A stretch of DNA of 64,000 bases, taken from positions 1-64,000 of the forward strand of contig NZ_JAIHON010000023.1 in the NCBI RefSeq assembly GCF_021173675.1, written 5' to 3'. The notes under the pieces were generated by a model. The model searched no databases, was not told the DNA's origin, and was given only the letters and a program-made list of their open reading frames with translations. Position 1 is the stretch's first letter. Every line of letters starts with the position of its first letter. The position numbers and the translations under genes were made by a program. The DNA is from Streptomyces lincolnensis (lineage in GTDB: Bacteria > Actinomycetota > Actinomycetes > Streptomycetales > Streptomycetaceae). Shown here piece after piece: positions 1 through 7,851 of the stretch.

Positions 1-170
<170 letters not shown>

Positions 171-192
171 TACCCGTCCTGCGACGGAACCT

Positions 193-1632
193 TCAGGCGG
201 ACACCTCCGAGCGGTCCCCGCCCCACAACGTGTGGAACGACCCGTCACGATCGGTCCGCCGGTACGTGTGCGCACCGAAGAAGTCCCGCTGCCCCTGCGT
301 GAGCGCCGCGGGCAGCCGCTCCGCACGCAGCGCGTCGTAGTAGGCGAGGGCCGCGGAGAAGCCGGGCACCGGCACGCCCTGCCGGGTCGCCGCGACGATC
401 ACTTCACGCCAGTCGTCCTGGGCGTCGGCGATCTCCCGGGCGAAGGTGTCGTCGGAGAGCAGGCTCGGCAGGTCCGCGCGGGTGTCGTAGGCGGCGCGGA
501 TACGGTCGAGGAAGGCCGCGCGGATGATGCAGCCGCCCCGCCAGATCGAGGAGACCGCGCCGAGGTCGATGTCCCAGTCGTACTCCTCGCGCGCCGCCGC
601 GATCTCGTGGAAGCCCTGGGTGTACGACACGATCTTGGAGGCGTACAGCGCCTGCTCGACCCGGTCGGCGAAGGCACCCGCCTCGGCCTCGCTCAGCGCG
701 GTCGCCCTGGGCCCGGAGAGCCCGCGGGAGGCGTCGCGCAGCTCGGCGTGACCGGAGAGCGAGCGGGCGAAGACCGCCTCCGCGATGCCGGACACCGGGA
801 CACCCAGGTCGAGGGCGATCTGCACGGTCCACCGGCCCGTGCCCTTCTGCTCCGCCTGGTCCACGACCACGTCCACGAAGGGCTTCCCGGTCGCCGCGTC
901 CACGTGCGACAGCACTTCCGCCGTGATCTCGATCAGGTACGAGTCCAGCCGGCCGGTGTTCCAGGTACGGAAGATGTCCGCGATCTGCGCGGGCTCGTAC
1001 CCGGCGACGTCGCGCAGCAGTTGGTAGGCCTCGCCGATCAGCTGCATGTCGGCGTACTCGATGCCGTTGTGCACCATCTTCACGAAGTGCCCGGCGCCGT
1101 CAGGACCCACGTGGGTCACACAGGGCGCCCCGTCCGCCGCCTTCGCGGAGATCTTCTCCAGCATCGGACCGAGCGAGTCGTACGACTCCCTGGGGCCGCC
1201 GGGCATGATGCTCGGCCCGTTCAGCGCGCCCTCCTCGCCGCCGGAGACGCCCATGCCGACGAAGTGGATGCCCTTCTCGCGCAGGTCGCGCTCCCGGCGC
1301 CGGGTGTCCGCGAAGTGGGCGTTGCCGCCGTCGATGATCATGTCGCCCGGTTCGAGAAGCGGGGCGAACTCCTCGATCACCGCGTCGGTCGGCTCACCGG
1401 CCTTCACCATGACGACCAGCCTGCGCGGCCGCTCCAGCGCCGCCACGAAGTCCTTGGCGGTCTCGGCCGCGATGAAGGTCCCCTCGCTCCCGAACTCCTC
1501 CACCAGGGCGTGCGTGCGGGACGCCGTCCGGTTGTGCAACGCGACCGTATAGCCGTTGCGAGCGAAGTTGCGGGCGAGATTGCGGCCCATGACCGCGAGT
1601 CCCGTGACGCCGATCTGGGCTGAAGTGCTCAT
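193..1632 (-). CDS. gnd: 6-phosphogluconate dehydrogenase, decarboxylating
   Basis: This enzyme oxidises and decarboxylates 6-phosphogluconate to ribulose 5-phosphate with reduction of NADP, in the cytoplasmic pentose phosphate pathway. The 479-residue product has the usual length of the long, dimeric family. Near the N-terminus is the Rossmann fingerprint GLAVMGRNLARN. The substrate-binding signature GMGVSGGEEGALNGPSIMPGG follows, then the catalytic region KMVHNGIEYADMQ (Lys and His-Asn). The C-terminal tail has the family pattern QRDFFGAHTY. The open frame continues 59 codons upstream, but I chose the ATG at 1632 because the Rossmann fold starts right after it and a GAGGAG ribosome site precedes it. 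It is divergent from the wall hydrolase at 1924. Assignment is firm. Confidence 0.97.
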   Translation of the reverse strand: MSTSAQIGVTGLAVMGRNLARNFARNGYTVALHNRTASRTHALVEEFGSEGTFIAAETAKDFVAALERPRRLVVMVKAGEPTDAVIEEFAPLLEPGDMIIDGGNAHFADTRRRERDLREKGIHFVGMGVSGGEEGALNGPSIMPGGPRESYDSLGPMLEKISAKAADGAPCVTHVGPDGAGHFVKMVHNGIEYADMQLIGEAYQLLRDVAGYEPAQIADIFRTWNTGRLDSYLIEITAEVLSHVDAATGKPFVDVVVDQAEQKGTGRWTVQIALDLGVPVSGIAEAVFARSLSGHAELRDASRGLSGPRATALSEAEAGAFADRVEQALYASKIVSYTQGFHEIAAAREEYDWDIDLGAVSSIWRGGCIIRAAFLDRIRAAYDTRADLPSLLSDDTFAREIADAQDDWREVIVAATRQGVPVPGFSAALAYYDALRAERLPAALTQGQRDFFGAHTYRRTDRDGSFHTLWGGDRSEVSA

Positions 1633-1923
1633 ACGGTGTGGCTCCTCAAGGATCCCGGGGATCCGGTTGTCGGTGGTGCCGTTCGTGCTCGCCAGTATTG
1701 CCCTTGTGGCCATCCTGACGTGCCGGTTCGCCGACCGCACGTCCGAGGGTGTGCGGCCGTTCCGCAGGCAGATACGCACGGAGAGCCCCACCTGCCTCAG
1801 CGCTCGCACAACCGCGATTGATTCCCGGTCGCCCGGGACGGCAGTGCGGCCGATTGCCGCCTTGTGGTGGCCTGTTCGCAGCGCTTACTTTTGCCCCTCC
1901 TGACGCATGTCGAGGGGGACTTC
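1633..1923. promoter_or_regulatory. Divergent intergenic region between gnd and the wall hydrolase
   Basis: This 291-base stretch must hold the promoters of both divergent genes. I see no small gene. In the gnd leader, 1650-1664, there is a near-perfect palindrome (GGATCCC, one base, GGGATCC) just upstream of the gnd ribosome site; it could form a short hairpin or be an operator. I looked for a c-di-AMP (ydaO-type) riboswitch, known upstream of some Streptomyces rpf genes, and did not recognise its conserved core here. Confidence 0.4.
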
Positions 1924-3063
1924 ATGCCCATACGCGGCCGGCACCGCCGGTATCAGCCGAACAGGATCAACCGTGCCTCACTGACCGTCACGGCGGGCGG
2001 CGCCGGCATGGCGATCCCGTTCATCGGCGCCGGTGGCGCCGCGGCCGCGGACGTGGAGACCTGGAACAAGGTCGCCGCGTGCGAGTCGACCAACGACTGG
2101 AACATCAACACCGGCAACGGCTACTACGGCGGGCTCCAGTTCACCCAGTCCACCTGGGAGGCGTACGGCGGCACGCGCTACGCGCCCCGAGCCGATCTGG
2201 CCACCAAGGACCAGCAGATCGCCGTTGCCGAGAAGGTGCTGGACGGACAGGGCCCCCAGGCCTGGCCGGTCTGCTCGCAGCGGGCCGGGCTGACCCGCGA
2301 CGGGAAGACCCCGGACATCAAGCCGTCCGCCACCCCGGACGTGAAACGGGCCTCCACCCCGGACGTGCAGCCGCAGACCACGCCCCAGTCGCGGGCCGGG
2401 ACCGCCGAGATGTACACGGTCGTCCGCGGCGACTCGCTCTCCGCGATCGCCGACGCCCAGCGGGTCAGGGGCGGCTGGCGGGGGCTCTACGAGGCCAACC
2501 GCAGGACCATCGGCGCGGACCCCGACCTGATCATGCCCGGACAACGGCTGAAGGTCAGCGGCACCACGAAGACCGCCGGCAACAACACCAGCACGAGCAC
2601 CAGCACCAGCACGACGTCCACGCCCGACAAGACCACCGAGGAGAAGGCGACCAAGAGAGACTCCCTGGTCGCTCCCGTGAACGCCTCCGCGGGGACGCCG
2701 TACCGCAAGACGGGATCCTCCTGGTCGAAGGGCTACCACACCGGTGTCGACTTCGCGGTGCCCACGGGGACCTCGGTGAAGGCGGTCGGCGCGGGCAAGG
2801 TCGTCACCGCCGGATGGGCCGGCTCCTTCGGCTACCAGGTGGTGATCCGGCACGGCGACGGCCGCTACACCCAGTACGCGCATCTGTCGGCGATCTCGGT
2901 GAAGAGCGGGCAGACCGTCGGCGGCGGCCAGCGCATCGGACGCTCTGGGTCCACGGGCAACAGCACGGGCCCGCATCTGCACTTCGAGGTGCGGACGGGG
3001 CCCGGCTTCGGTTCGGACGTCGACCCGCTGGCCTATCTGCGGGCCGGCGGGGTCAGGATCTGA
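1924..3063 (+). CDS. Secreted Rpf-like / LysM / M23 cell-wall hydrolase
   Basis: A 379-residue secreted protein that should cleave peptidoglycan. After a signal region ending near AAAADVE comes a resuscitation-promoting-factor (transglycosylase-like) domain, roughly residues 41-115, with the catalytic glutamate in AACEST and the family pattern GYYGGLQFTQSTW. A LysM peptidoglycan-binding domain follows at about 163-213 (YTVVRGDSLSAIA), then a Thr/Ser-rich linker. The C-terminal M23 metallopeptidase domain has the zinc motifs HTGVDF and HLHFEV. The same architecture is known for Streptomyces RpfD. The ATG at 1924 follows a GAGGGGG ribosome site and fits a normal signal peptide; a 20-residue upstream extension is less likely. 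The role is probably wall remodelling in germination or growth. Confidence 0.92.
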   Translation: MPIRGRHRRYQPNRINRASLTVTAGGAGMAIPFIGAGGAAAADVETWNKVAACESTNDWNINTGNGYYGGLQFTQSTWEAYGGTRYAPRADLATKDQQIAVAEKVLDGQGPQAWPVCSQRAGLTRDGKTPDIKPSATPDVKRASTPDVQPQTTPQSRAGTAEMYTVVRGDSLSAIADAQRVRGGWRGLYEANRRTIGADPDLIMPGQRLKVSGTTKTAGNNTSTSTSTSTTSTPDKTTEEKATKRDSLVAPVNASAGTPYRKTGSSWSKGYHTGVDFAVPTGTSVKAVGAGKVVTAGWAGSFGYQVVIRHGDGRYTQYAHLSAISVKSGQTVGGGQRIGRSGSTGNSTGPHLHFEVRTGPGFGSDVDPLAYLRAGGVRI

Positions 3064-3085
3064 CCCGGCGGGGTCAGGATTTGAC
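3044..3085. repeat. 21-bp tandem duplication across two convergent stop codons
   Basis: Positions 3044-3064 and 3065-3085 are the same 21-base unit repeated head to tail with one mismatch (c at 3060, t at 3081). The first copy carries the stop codon of the wall hydrolase (3061-3063). The second carries the stop codon of the convergent transporter (3074-3076, complementary strand). Confidence 0.9.
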
Positions 3086-4318
3086 GCGGGACCGGTGCCG
3101 GTCGATGAGCGGCGCCGGGATGTAGGGACCGCCGTAGAAGGGGCCGTAGAGGTTCAGGGAGTCGTCGGGGATCGACGGCTCCCGGTCCTCGGGGGCGTTG
3201 TCCGCGGCCGGAGCCGGGATGACCACCCCCTCCGGGACGGTCGCCGGTGCGGACGACACGAGCACGGCGTCGGGCGCGGGCACGGTGTCGAGTATCGGCG
3301 CGGGCACCCGCAGCGCGTCGGACGGTGACGAGGGCACAAGGACCTGGTCGGAGGCCGGCGAGGAGATGATCACGCTCGCCCGCAGCGCCGCCGTCTGCTG
3401 CTCGGGCAGCCGGGCGAGGAGTTCCTCGGCCAGATGCTCGGCGGAGACCGGCTCGGTCCGCGCCGGGACCGTCTCGTCCTCGGCGTGGGTGCGCGAGATC
3501 CGCTCGGTGGTCAGCAGGATCAGGCCGCCCGCCGCGACCACGCCACAGGCGAGCGCCAGCACGGTGCCCGTGGTGCCGTAGCGGAAGGTTTCGCCGAACA
3601 TCGTGATGCCGACCGCGGCCGCGACCACCGGGTTCACGACCGTCAGGGTCGCCAGCGGGGCCGCGAGGCCGGCGCCGCGGTAGGAGGCCTGGGACAGCAT
3701 CATGCCGGCCGTGGCCAGGACGCCGATCACCGCCAGGGACGGGATGTCGCCCGTGGTGACCCCGCCGGTCCAGTCGACGGCGACGGTCTTCGTGAACACC
3801 GAGGACATGCCGAACGCTATGCCGGAGGCGGTCGCGAGCAGGATGCTGCGCACCGCGGGGTGGCGGTGCGCGGCCCGGCCCGCGATCATCAGCGCGATCA
3901 CGGCACCCGCGGTGACCACGGCGACCAGCACCCGCTGGGCGGTGTCCAGCGACTGCGCGTCGGAGGCGCCCACCAGGGAGAGCAGACCGGCCAGACCCAC
4001 CGTCGCCATGATCGCGCCCCGCCAGGCGGTCGCCCCGGCCCTGCGGCCCACGAACACGGCCGCCATCGGCAGCGCGAACACGATCGTCAGGGCGCCCAGC
4101 GGCTGTACCAGGCTCAGCGGGCCGTAGGCGAGCGCCACCACGTGCAGCAGTCCGCCCAGGCCGTTCAGCGCGACCGCGGCCCACCAGGCCGGCCGGCGCA
4201 GCGGAGCGTACTGTTCGTCGGGGTCGGACACCGCGACCTGCTCCTGCACGATGGCCCCGGCCGCGTAGGCGACCGCGGAGACCAGCGACAGCAGCACGGA
4301 CAACGCGAGGGCACTCAT
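3074..4318 (-). CDS. EamA/DMT-family membrane transporter
   Basis: A 414-residue integral membrane protein with about nine to ten hydrophobic segments in its first 300 residues, beginning MSALALSVLLSLVSAVAYAAG. The pattern matches drug/metabolite transporters of the EamA-like family, which move small molecules across the cytoplasmic membrane; the substrate cannot be read from the sequence. The last ~110 residues form a soluble Pro/Ala/Val-rich tail, unusual for minimal DMT proteins but common in Streptomyces members. The open frame runs much further upstream, but I chose the ATG at 4318 because AGAGGAG lies just before it and the first membrane helix starts at once. It is convergent with the wall hydrolase. 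Confidence 0.85.
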   Translation of the reverse strand: MSALALSVLLSLVSAVAYAAGAIVQEQVAVSDPDEQYAPLRRPAWWAAVALNGLGGLLHVVALAYGPLSLVQPLGALTIVFALPMAAVFVGRRAGATAWRGAIMATVGLAGLLSLVGASDAQSLDTAQRVLVAVVTAGAVIALMIAGRAAHRHPAVRSILLATASGIAFGMSSVFTKTVAVDWTGGVTTGDIPSLAVIGVLATAGMMLSQASYRGAGLAAPLATLTVVNPVVAAAVGITMFGETFRYGTTGTVLALACGVVAAGGLILLTTERISRTHAEDETVPARTEPVSAEHLAEELLARLPEQQTAALRASVIISSPASDQVLVPSSPSDALRVPAPILDTVPAPDAVLVSSAPATVPEGVVIPAPAADNAPEDREPSIPDDSLNLYGPFYGGPYIPAPLIDRHRSRVKS

Positions 4319-4535
4319 GAGCTGCTCCTCTGCGTGAGGCGGGGGCGGTCTGCCCGTCGCGACGAACGGTCGGCTTCCATAGCCAACACGATGCCCGGAA
4401 AATTCCTTCCCGTCGTCGTACCTGAGCAGGCAATGAGTCCTACTGCCGATGGAGTACGACGGGTCCCGTGTCCTCCCCAGGATGGGTGACACCCCTGAGG
4501 GGCGCACCTCCTTTTCCTTGGTACTACTGCTCTTC

Positions 4536-5273
4536 GTGGACCTCGACCCCCAGCTCGCAGCCCTGCGGCCCCTCGGCGGCTTCTTCGTCCTACCCACGAC
4601 CGGAACCCCGAGACCGCCCCTGACGACCCTGGCACGGGCGTACGAGGACGGGGCCTCGGGCGGGGACACAGGCGCCCTGGCCTTCCGTGTCCGCAAGGTC
4701 GCGACCGCCCTGCACGCCCCCGAGGAGCGCGTCGCGGCCTCGATCGCACAGCAGGGACTGGCGGCCCGGCTGTGGTCGGTGACGCTCGGCTGCGCCGCCC
4801 TGTACGGCCGGGTGCCCGACCTCGACCCCCGGCTGCTGCACTGGGACCCGGACGGCAGCGCCCCCGACGACCTGTGGCTGTCCGCCGTACGACCGCTGCC
4901 GGCGGACCCCTCGACCCTCGCGGACCTCGTCCTGCACGCGCACCTGGAGCCCCTCGCGCGAGCCCTGCGCGCCCGCCACCGTGTCGCCCCGGGACTGCTG
5001 CGGGGCAACGCGGCCTCCGCGCTCGCCGGCGCCGCCCGTCAGCTGGCCGGATGGGCGCGCGCGAACGGCCGCGAGGAGGCCGCCGCCCGCGCCTTCGACC
5101 TCACCTCGGACCTGCTGGGCCACCCCCTCCTCGCCGGCACCGGCACCCTCACCGGAACCACCTTCCGGCGCCGCAGCTGCTGCCTCTACTACCGGCTGCC
5201 GGGCGGGGGCGTCTGTGGCGACTGTTGCTTCCCACGACCCCCGCGCTCTTCCCCGCGCGCCGCATCTGGGTGA
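4536..5273 (+). CDS. FhuF-like (2Fe-2S)-binding protein
   Basis: A soluble protein of about 245 residues. Its C-terminus has the cysteine pattern CC-x10-C-x2-C (in RRSCCLYYRLPGGGVCGDC), the 2Fe-2S ligand motif of the FhuF ferric-siderophore reductase C-terminal domain. By homology it could reduce ferric iron from imported siderophores, but no siderophore genes are nearby, so the role is inferred only from the motif. The start is uncertain. I favour GTG at 4536 (VDLDPQLAALRPL), where compact sequence begins. In-frame ATG codons at 4449 and 4482 are possible but lack a convincing ribosome site. The gene ends 40 bases before glgA, so it may be transcribed with it. Confidence 0.8.
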   Translation: MDLDPQLAALRPLGGFFVLPTTGTPRPPLTTLARAYEDGASGGDTGALAFRVRKVATALHAPEERVAASIAQQGLAARLWSVTLGCAALYGRVPDLDPRLLHWDPDGSAPDDLWLSAVRPLPADPSTLADLVLHAHLEPLARALRARHRVAPGLLRGNAASALAGAARQLAGWARANGREEAAARAFDLTSDLLGHPLLAGTGTLTGTTFRRRSCCLYYRLPGGGVCGDCCFPRPPRSSPRAASG

Positions 5274-5313
5274 CCATGAAGTCCGAACAGCTGCTGAGAA
5301 CAGGGGGTTCCGG

Positions 5314-6477
5314 GTGCGAGTGGGCCTGTTGACCCGGGAGTACCCGCCGGACGTCTACGGCGGTGCGGGTGTCCATGTCGAGTTCCTCGCCCGGGAGTTG
5401 AGGTCCCTCGTCGATCTGGACGTGCACTGCTGGGGTGAGGTGTCCCTGGCGGAGAAGGCGGCCGGCGTGATCCGCCACCGGCCCTGGTCCACGCTGGACA
5501 CCGCCAACGACGCGCTGCGCACCTTCTCCGTGGACCTCGCCATGGCCGCCGGCCTCGAAGGCCGCGAACTGGTCCACTCCCACACCTGGTACGCCAACCT
5601 CGCCGGCCACCTCGGCAAGCTCCTGTACGGCATCCCGCACGTGATGACCGCTCACTCGCTGGAGCCCCTGCGCCCCTGGAAGGCCGAGCAACTCGGCGGT
5701 GGGTACGCCCTGTCGAGCTGGGCCGAGCGCACCGCGATCGAGAGCGCCGACGCCGTGATCGCCGTCTCCGGGGCCATGCGCGAGGACATCCTCGGCTGCT
5801 ACCCGACGCTGGATCCGGCCAAGGTCCACATCGTGCACAACGGCATCGACACCGCCCTGTACCGGCCCGACCACGGCACCGACGTGCTGGACCGGATCGG
5901 TCTCGACCGCGGCCGGCCCATCGTGCTGTTCGTCGGCCGGATCACCCGCCAGAAGGGCGTGCCCCACCTGCTGCGCGCGGTACGGGACATCGACCCGGCG
6001 GCCCAGGTCGTGCTGTGCGCGGGCGCCCCCGACACCCCCGAGATCGACCAGGAGTTCCGGGAGCTCTTCCAGGAGCTCGACCGGGTCCGCGAGGGCGTGC
6101 ACTGGATCCCGCAGATGCTGCCGCGCCCCGAGGTGATCCAATTCCTCACCCACGCCACGGTCTTCGTCTGCCCCTCGGTGTACGAGCCGCTCGGCATCGT
6201 CAACCTGGAGGCGATGGCCTGCGGAACGCCCGTCGTGGCCTCCCGGGTCGGCGGTATCCCCGAGGTCGTGGACGACGGCAGGACCGGGGTACTCGTCCCG
6301 GTGGACGACGACTTCGAGGCGGGCCTCGCGCGGGCGCTGGACTCGGTGATCGGTGATCCGGAGAAGGCACGGCGGATGGGCGAGGCCGGAAGGGAACGAG
6401 CGGTGGGCGAGTTCGGCTGGGAGGCCGTCGCCCGGCGCACGGTGCGGCTCTACGAGGAGATCGTCAAACAGGCGTAG
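5314..6477 (+). CDS. glgA: Glycogen synthase / maltose-1-phosphate synthase (GT4)
   Basis: A 387-residue glycosyltransferase of the GT4 fold and the actinobacterial GlgA type. The N-terminal half opens with VGLLTREYPPDVYGGAGVHV, the glycogen-synthase glycine-rich start. The C-terminal half has VLFVGRITRQKG and the nucleotide-sugar acidic motif YEPLGIVNLEAMACGTPVVA. Annotated glycogen synthases of this short type were later shown in mycobacteria to be GlgM, which joins ADP-glucose and glucose 1-phosphate into maltose 1-phosphate; the same may hold here. The GTG at 5314 follows a GGGGG ribosome site and fits the family start, whereas the longer open frame overlaps the preceding gene. glgC begins 52 bases downstream on the same strand, so substrate and consumer enzymes are paired. 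Confidence 0.92.
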   Translation: MRVGLLTREYPPDVYGGAGVHVEFLARELRSLVDLDVHCWGEVSLAEKAAGVIRHRPWSTLDTANDALRTFSVDLAMAAGLEGRELVHSHTWYANLAGHLGKLLYGIPHVMTAHSLEPLRPWKAEQLGGGYALSSWAERTAIESADAVIAVSGAMREDILGCYPTLDPAKVHIVHNGIDTALYRPDHGTDVLDRIGLDRGRPIVLFVGRITRQKGVPHLLRAVRDIDPAAQVVLCAGAPDTPEIDQEFRELFQELDRVREGVHWIPQMLPRPEVIQFLTHATVFVCPSVYEPLGIVNLEAMACGTPVVASRVGGIPEVVDDGRTGVLVPVDDDFEAGLARALDSVIGDPEKARRMGEAGRERAVGEFGWEAVARRTVRLYEEIVKQA

Positions 6478-6529
6478 GGCGACCCGCACAGGGGCAGGCA
6501 TGGGTCAAACCAGGGTGAGGGGAGCGGCC

Positions 6530-7750
6530 ATGCGTCGTGGTGGTCCTTCAGTGCTCGGAATCGTACTCGCGGGCGGCGAAGGCAAACGCCTGATGCCCCT
6601 GACCACGGACCGCGCCAAACCGGCGGTCACCTTCGGAGGAACGTATCGCCTCGTCGACTTCGTGCTCTCCAACCTCGTCAACGGCGACATCCTGCGCATC
6701 TGCGTGCTCACGCAGTACAAGTCGCACTCGCTGGACCGGCACATCACCACCACCTGGCGGATGTCGAGCCTGCTCGGCAACTACGTCACACCGGTCCCCG
6801 CCCAGCAGCGCCTCGGCCCGCGCTGGTACCTGGGCAGCGCGGACGCGATCCTGCAGTCCCTGAACCTGATCTACGACGAACGCCCCGAGTACGTCGCGGT
6901 GTTCGGCGCGGACCACGTGTACCGCATGGACCCGCGCCAGATGCTCGCCCAGCACATCGAGTCCGGCGCGGGCGTCACGGTGGCCGGTATCCGCGTGCCG
7001 CGCGCCGAGTCCCCGTCCTTCGGCGTGATCACCCCGGGCTCGGACGGCCTCACGGTGGAGCGGTTCCTGGAGAAGCCGGCCGACCCGCCGGGTCTGGCGG
7101 ACGACCCGGAGTGCGTGTTCGCGTCGATGGGCAACTACATCTTCACCACCAAGGCCCTGATCGAGGCGCTCCAGCGGGACTCCGAGGACGCGAACTCCGT
7201 GCACGACATGGGCGGCTCGATCCTCCCGCAGCTCACCGACCGGGGCGAGGCCCAGCTCTACGACTTCAGCGCCAACCACGTCGCCGGCGAGACCACCCGC
7301 GACCGCGGCTACTGGCGGGACGTGGGCACCCTGGACGCCTACTACGACGCCCACATGGACCTGATCGCCGAGCGCCCCGCCTTCAACCTCTACAACCGGC
7401 AGTGGCCCATCTACACCCACTCCGGCCAGCTCTCCCCGGCCCGCTTCAACGCCGGCGGCATCGCCAGCGAGTCCATCATCAGCGCCGGCTGCCTCATCCG
7501 CGGCCAGGTCACCCGCTCGGTGCTCTCGCCCGGCGTCGTGGTCGACCCGGGAGCCGTGGTCCAGGGCTCGGTGCTGCACGACAACGTCAAGATAGGCCGC
7601 GGCGCGGTGGTGCGCGGTGCTGTCCTGGACAAGAACGTCGAGGTGCCTCCGGGCGCGACGATCGGCGTCAACCCGGAACGGGACACCGAGCTGTACACCG
7701 TCTCCAAGGGCGGGGTGATCGCGCTGGGCAAGGGTCAGCTGGTGTCGTAG
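6530..7750 (+). CDS. glgC: Glucose-1-phosphate adenylyltransferase
   Basis: This enzyme makes ADP-glucose from ATP and glucose 1-phosphate, the committed step to glycogen and maltose 1-phosphate. The 406-residue product has the N-terminal nucleotidyltransferase signature VLAGGEGKRLMPLT, then RAKPAVTFGGTYRLVDF, the GlgC motif RGYWRDVGTLDAYYDAHMDL, and a C-terminal left-handed beta-helix (hexapeptide-like turns around ARFNAGGIASESIISAG and following). ATG at 6530 has GAGGGGAG upstream; the longer open frame overlaps glgA. It lies directly after glgA and is followed by a hairpin terminator, so the two probably form one transcript. Confidence 0.96.
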   Translation: MRRGGPSVLGIVLAGGEGKRLMPLTTDRAKPAVTFGGTYRLVDFVLSNLVNGDILRICVLTQYKSHSLDRHITTTWRMSSLLGNYVTPVPAQQRLGPRWYLGSADAILQSLNLIYDERPEYVAVFGADHVYRMDPRQMLAQHIESGAGVTVAGIRVPRAESPSFGVITPGSDGLTVERFLEKPADPPGLADDPECVFASMGNYIFTTKALIEALQRDSEDANSVHDMGGSILPQLTDRGEAQLYDFSANHVAGETTRDRGYWRDVGTLDAYYDAHMDLIAERPAFNLYNRQWPIYTHSGQLSPARFNAGGIASESIISAGCLIRGQVTRSVLSPGVVVDPGAVVQGSVLHDNVKIGRGAVVRGAVLDKNVEVPPGATIGVNPERDTELYTVSKGGVIALGKGQLVS

Positions 7751-7761
7751 CGATTGGTACG

Positions 7762-7787
7762 GTCCAGGGGCCTCCGGGTCCCTGGAC
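7762..7787 (+). terminator. Hairpin terminator after glgC
   Basis: GTCCAGGG (7762-7769) pairs perfectly with CCCTGGAC (7780-7787) around a 10-base loop, starting 11 bases after the glgC stop. There is no U-tract, as is usual for Streptomyces terminators. Confidence 0.6.
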
Positions 7788-7826
7788 GTGCGACGGAATC
7801 CGTGTTGTCATGCCAACTTCAGTCCA

Positions 7827-7840
7827 TGACAACGTTGTTG
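7827..7840. promoter_or_regulatory. LacI-type operator palindrome upstream of the GH2 gene
   Basis: The core ACAACGTTGT at 7829-7838 is a perfect 10-base palindrome with a central CG, extended by flanks to 12 of 14 symmetric positions (TGACAACGTTGTTG). A central-CG palindrome directly in front of a glycosidase gene is the classic form of a LacI/GalR-family operator. It lies 12 bases upstream of the GTG start, overlapping the leader. The regulator is not obvious; the LacI gene at 22098 is 14 kb away and has different palindromes beside it. Confidence 0.6.
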
Positions 7841-7851
7841 TGGAGGTTTCC

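Noticed and set aside
1633..1923. Possible c-di-AMP riboswitch before the Rpf/M23 gene
   Set aside because: Expected for some Streptomyces rpf genes, but I could not recognise the conserved core. A covariance-model search with the ydaO model would decide.
7111..7851. N-terminal extension of the GH2 protein
   Set aside because: The extension is an out-of-frame reading of glgC; a signal peptide and GGAGG site mark the start at 7852.
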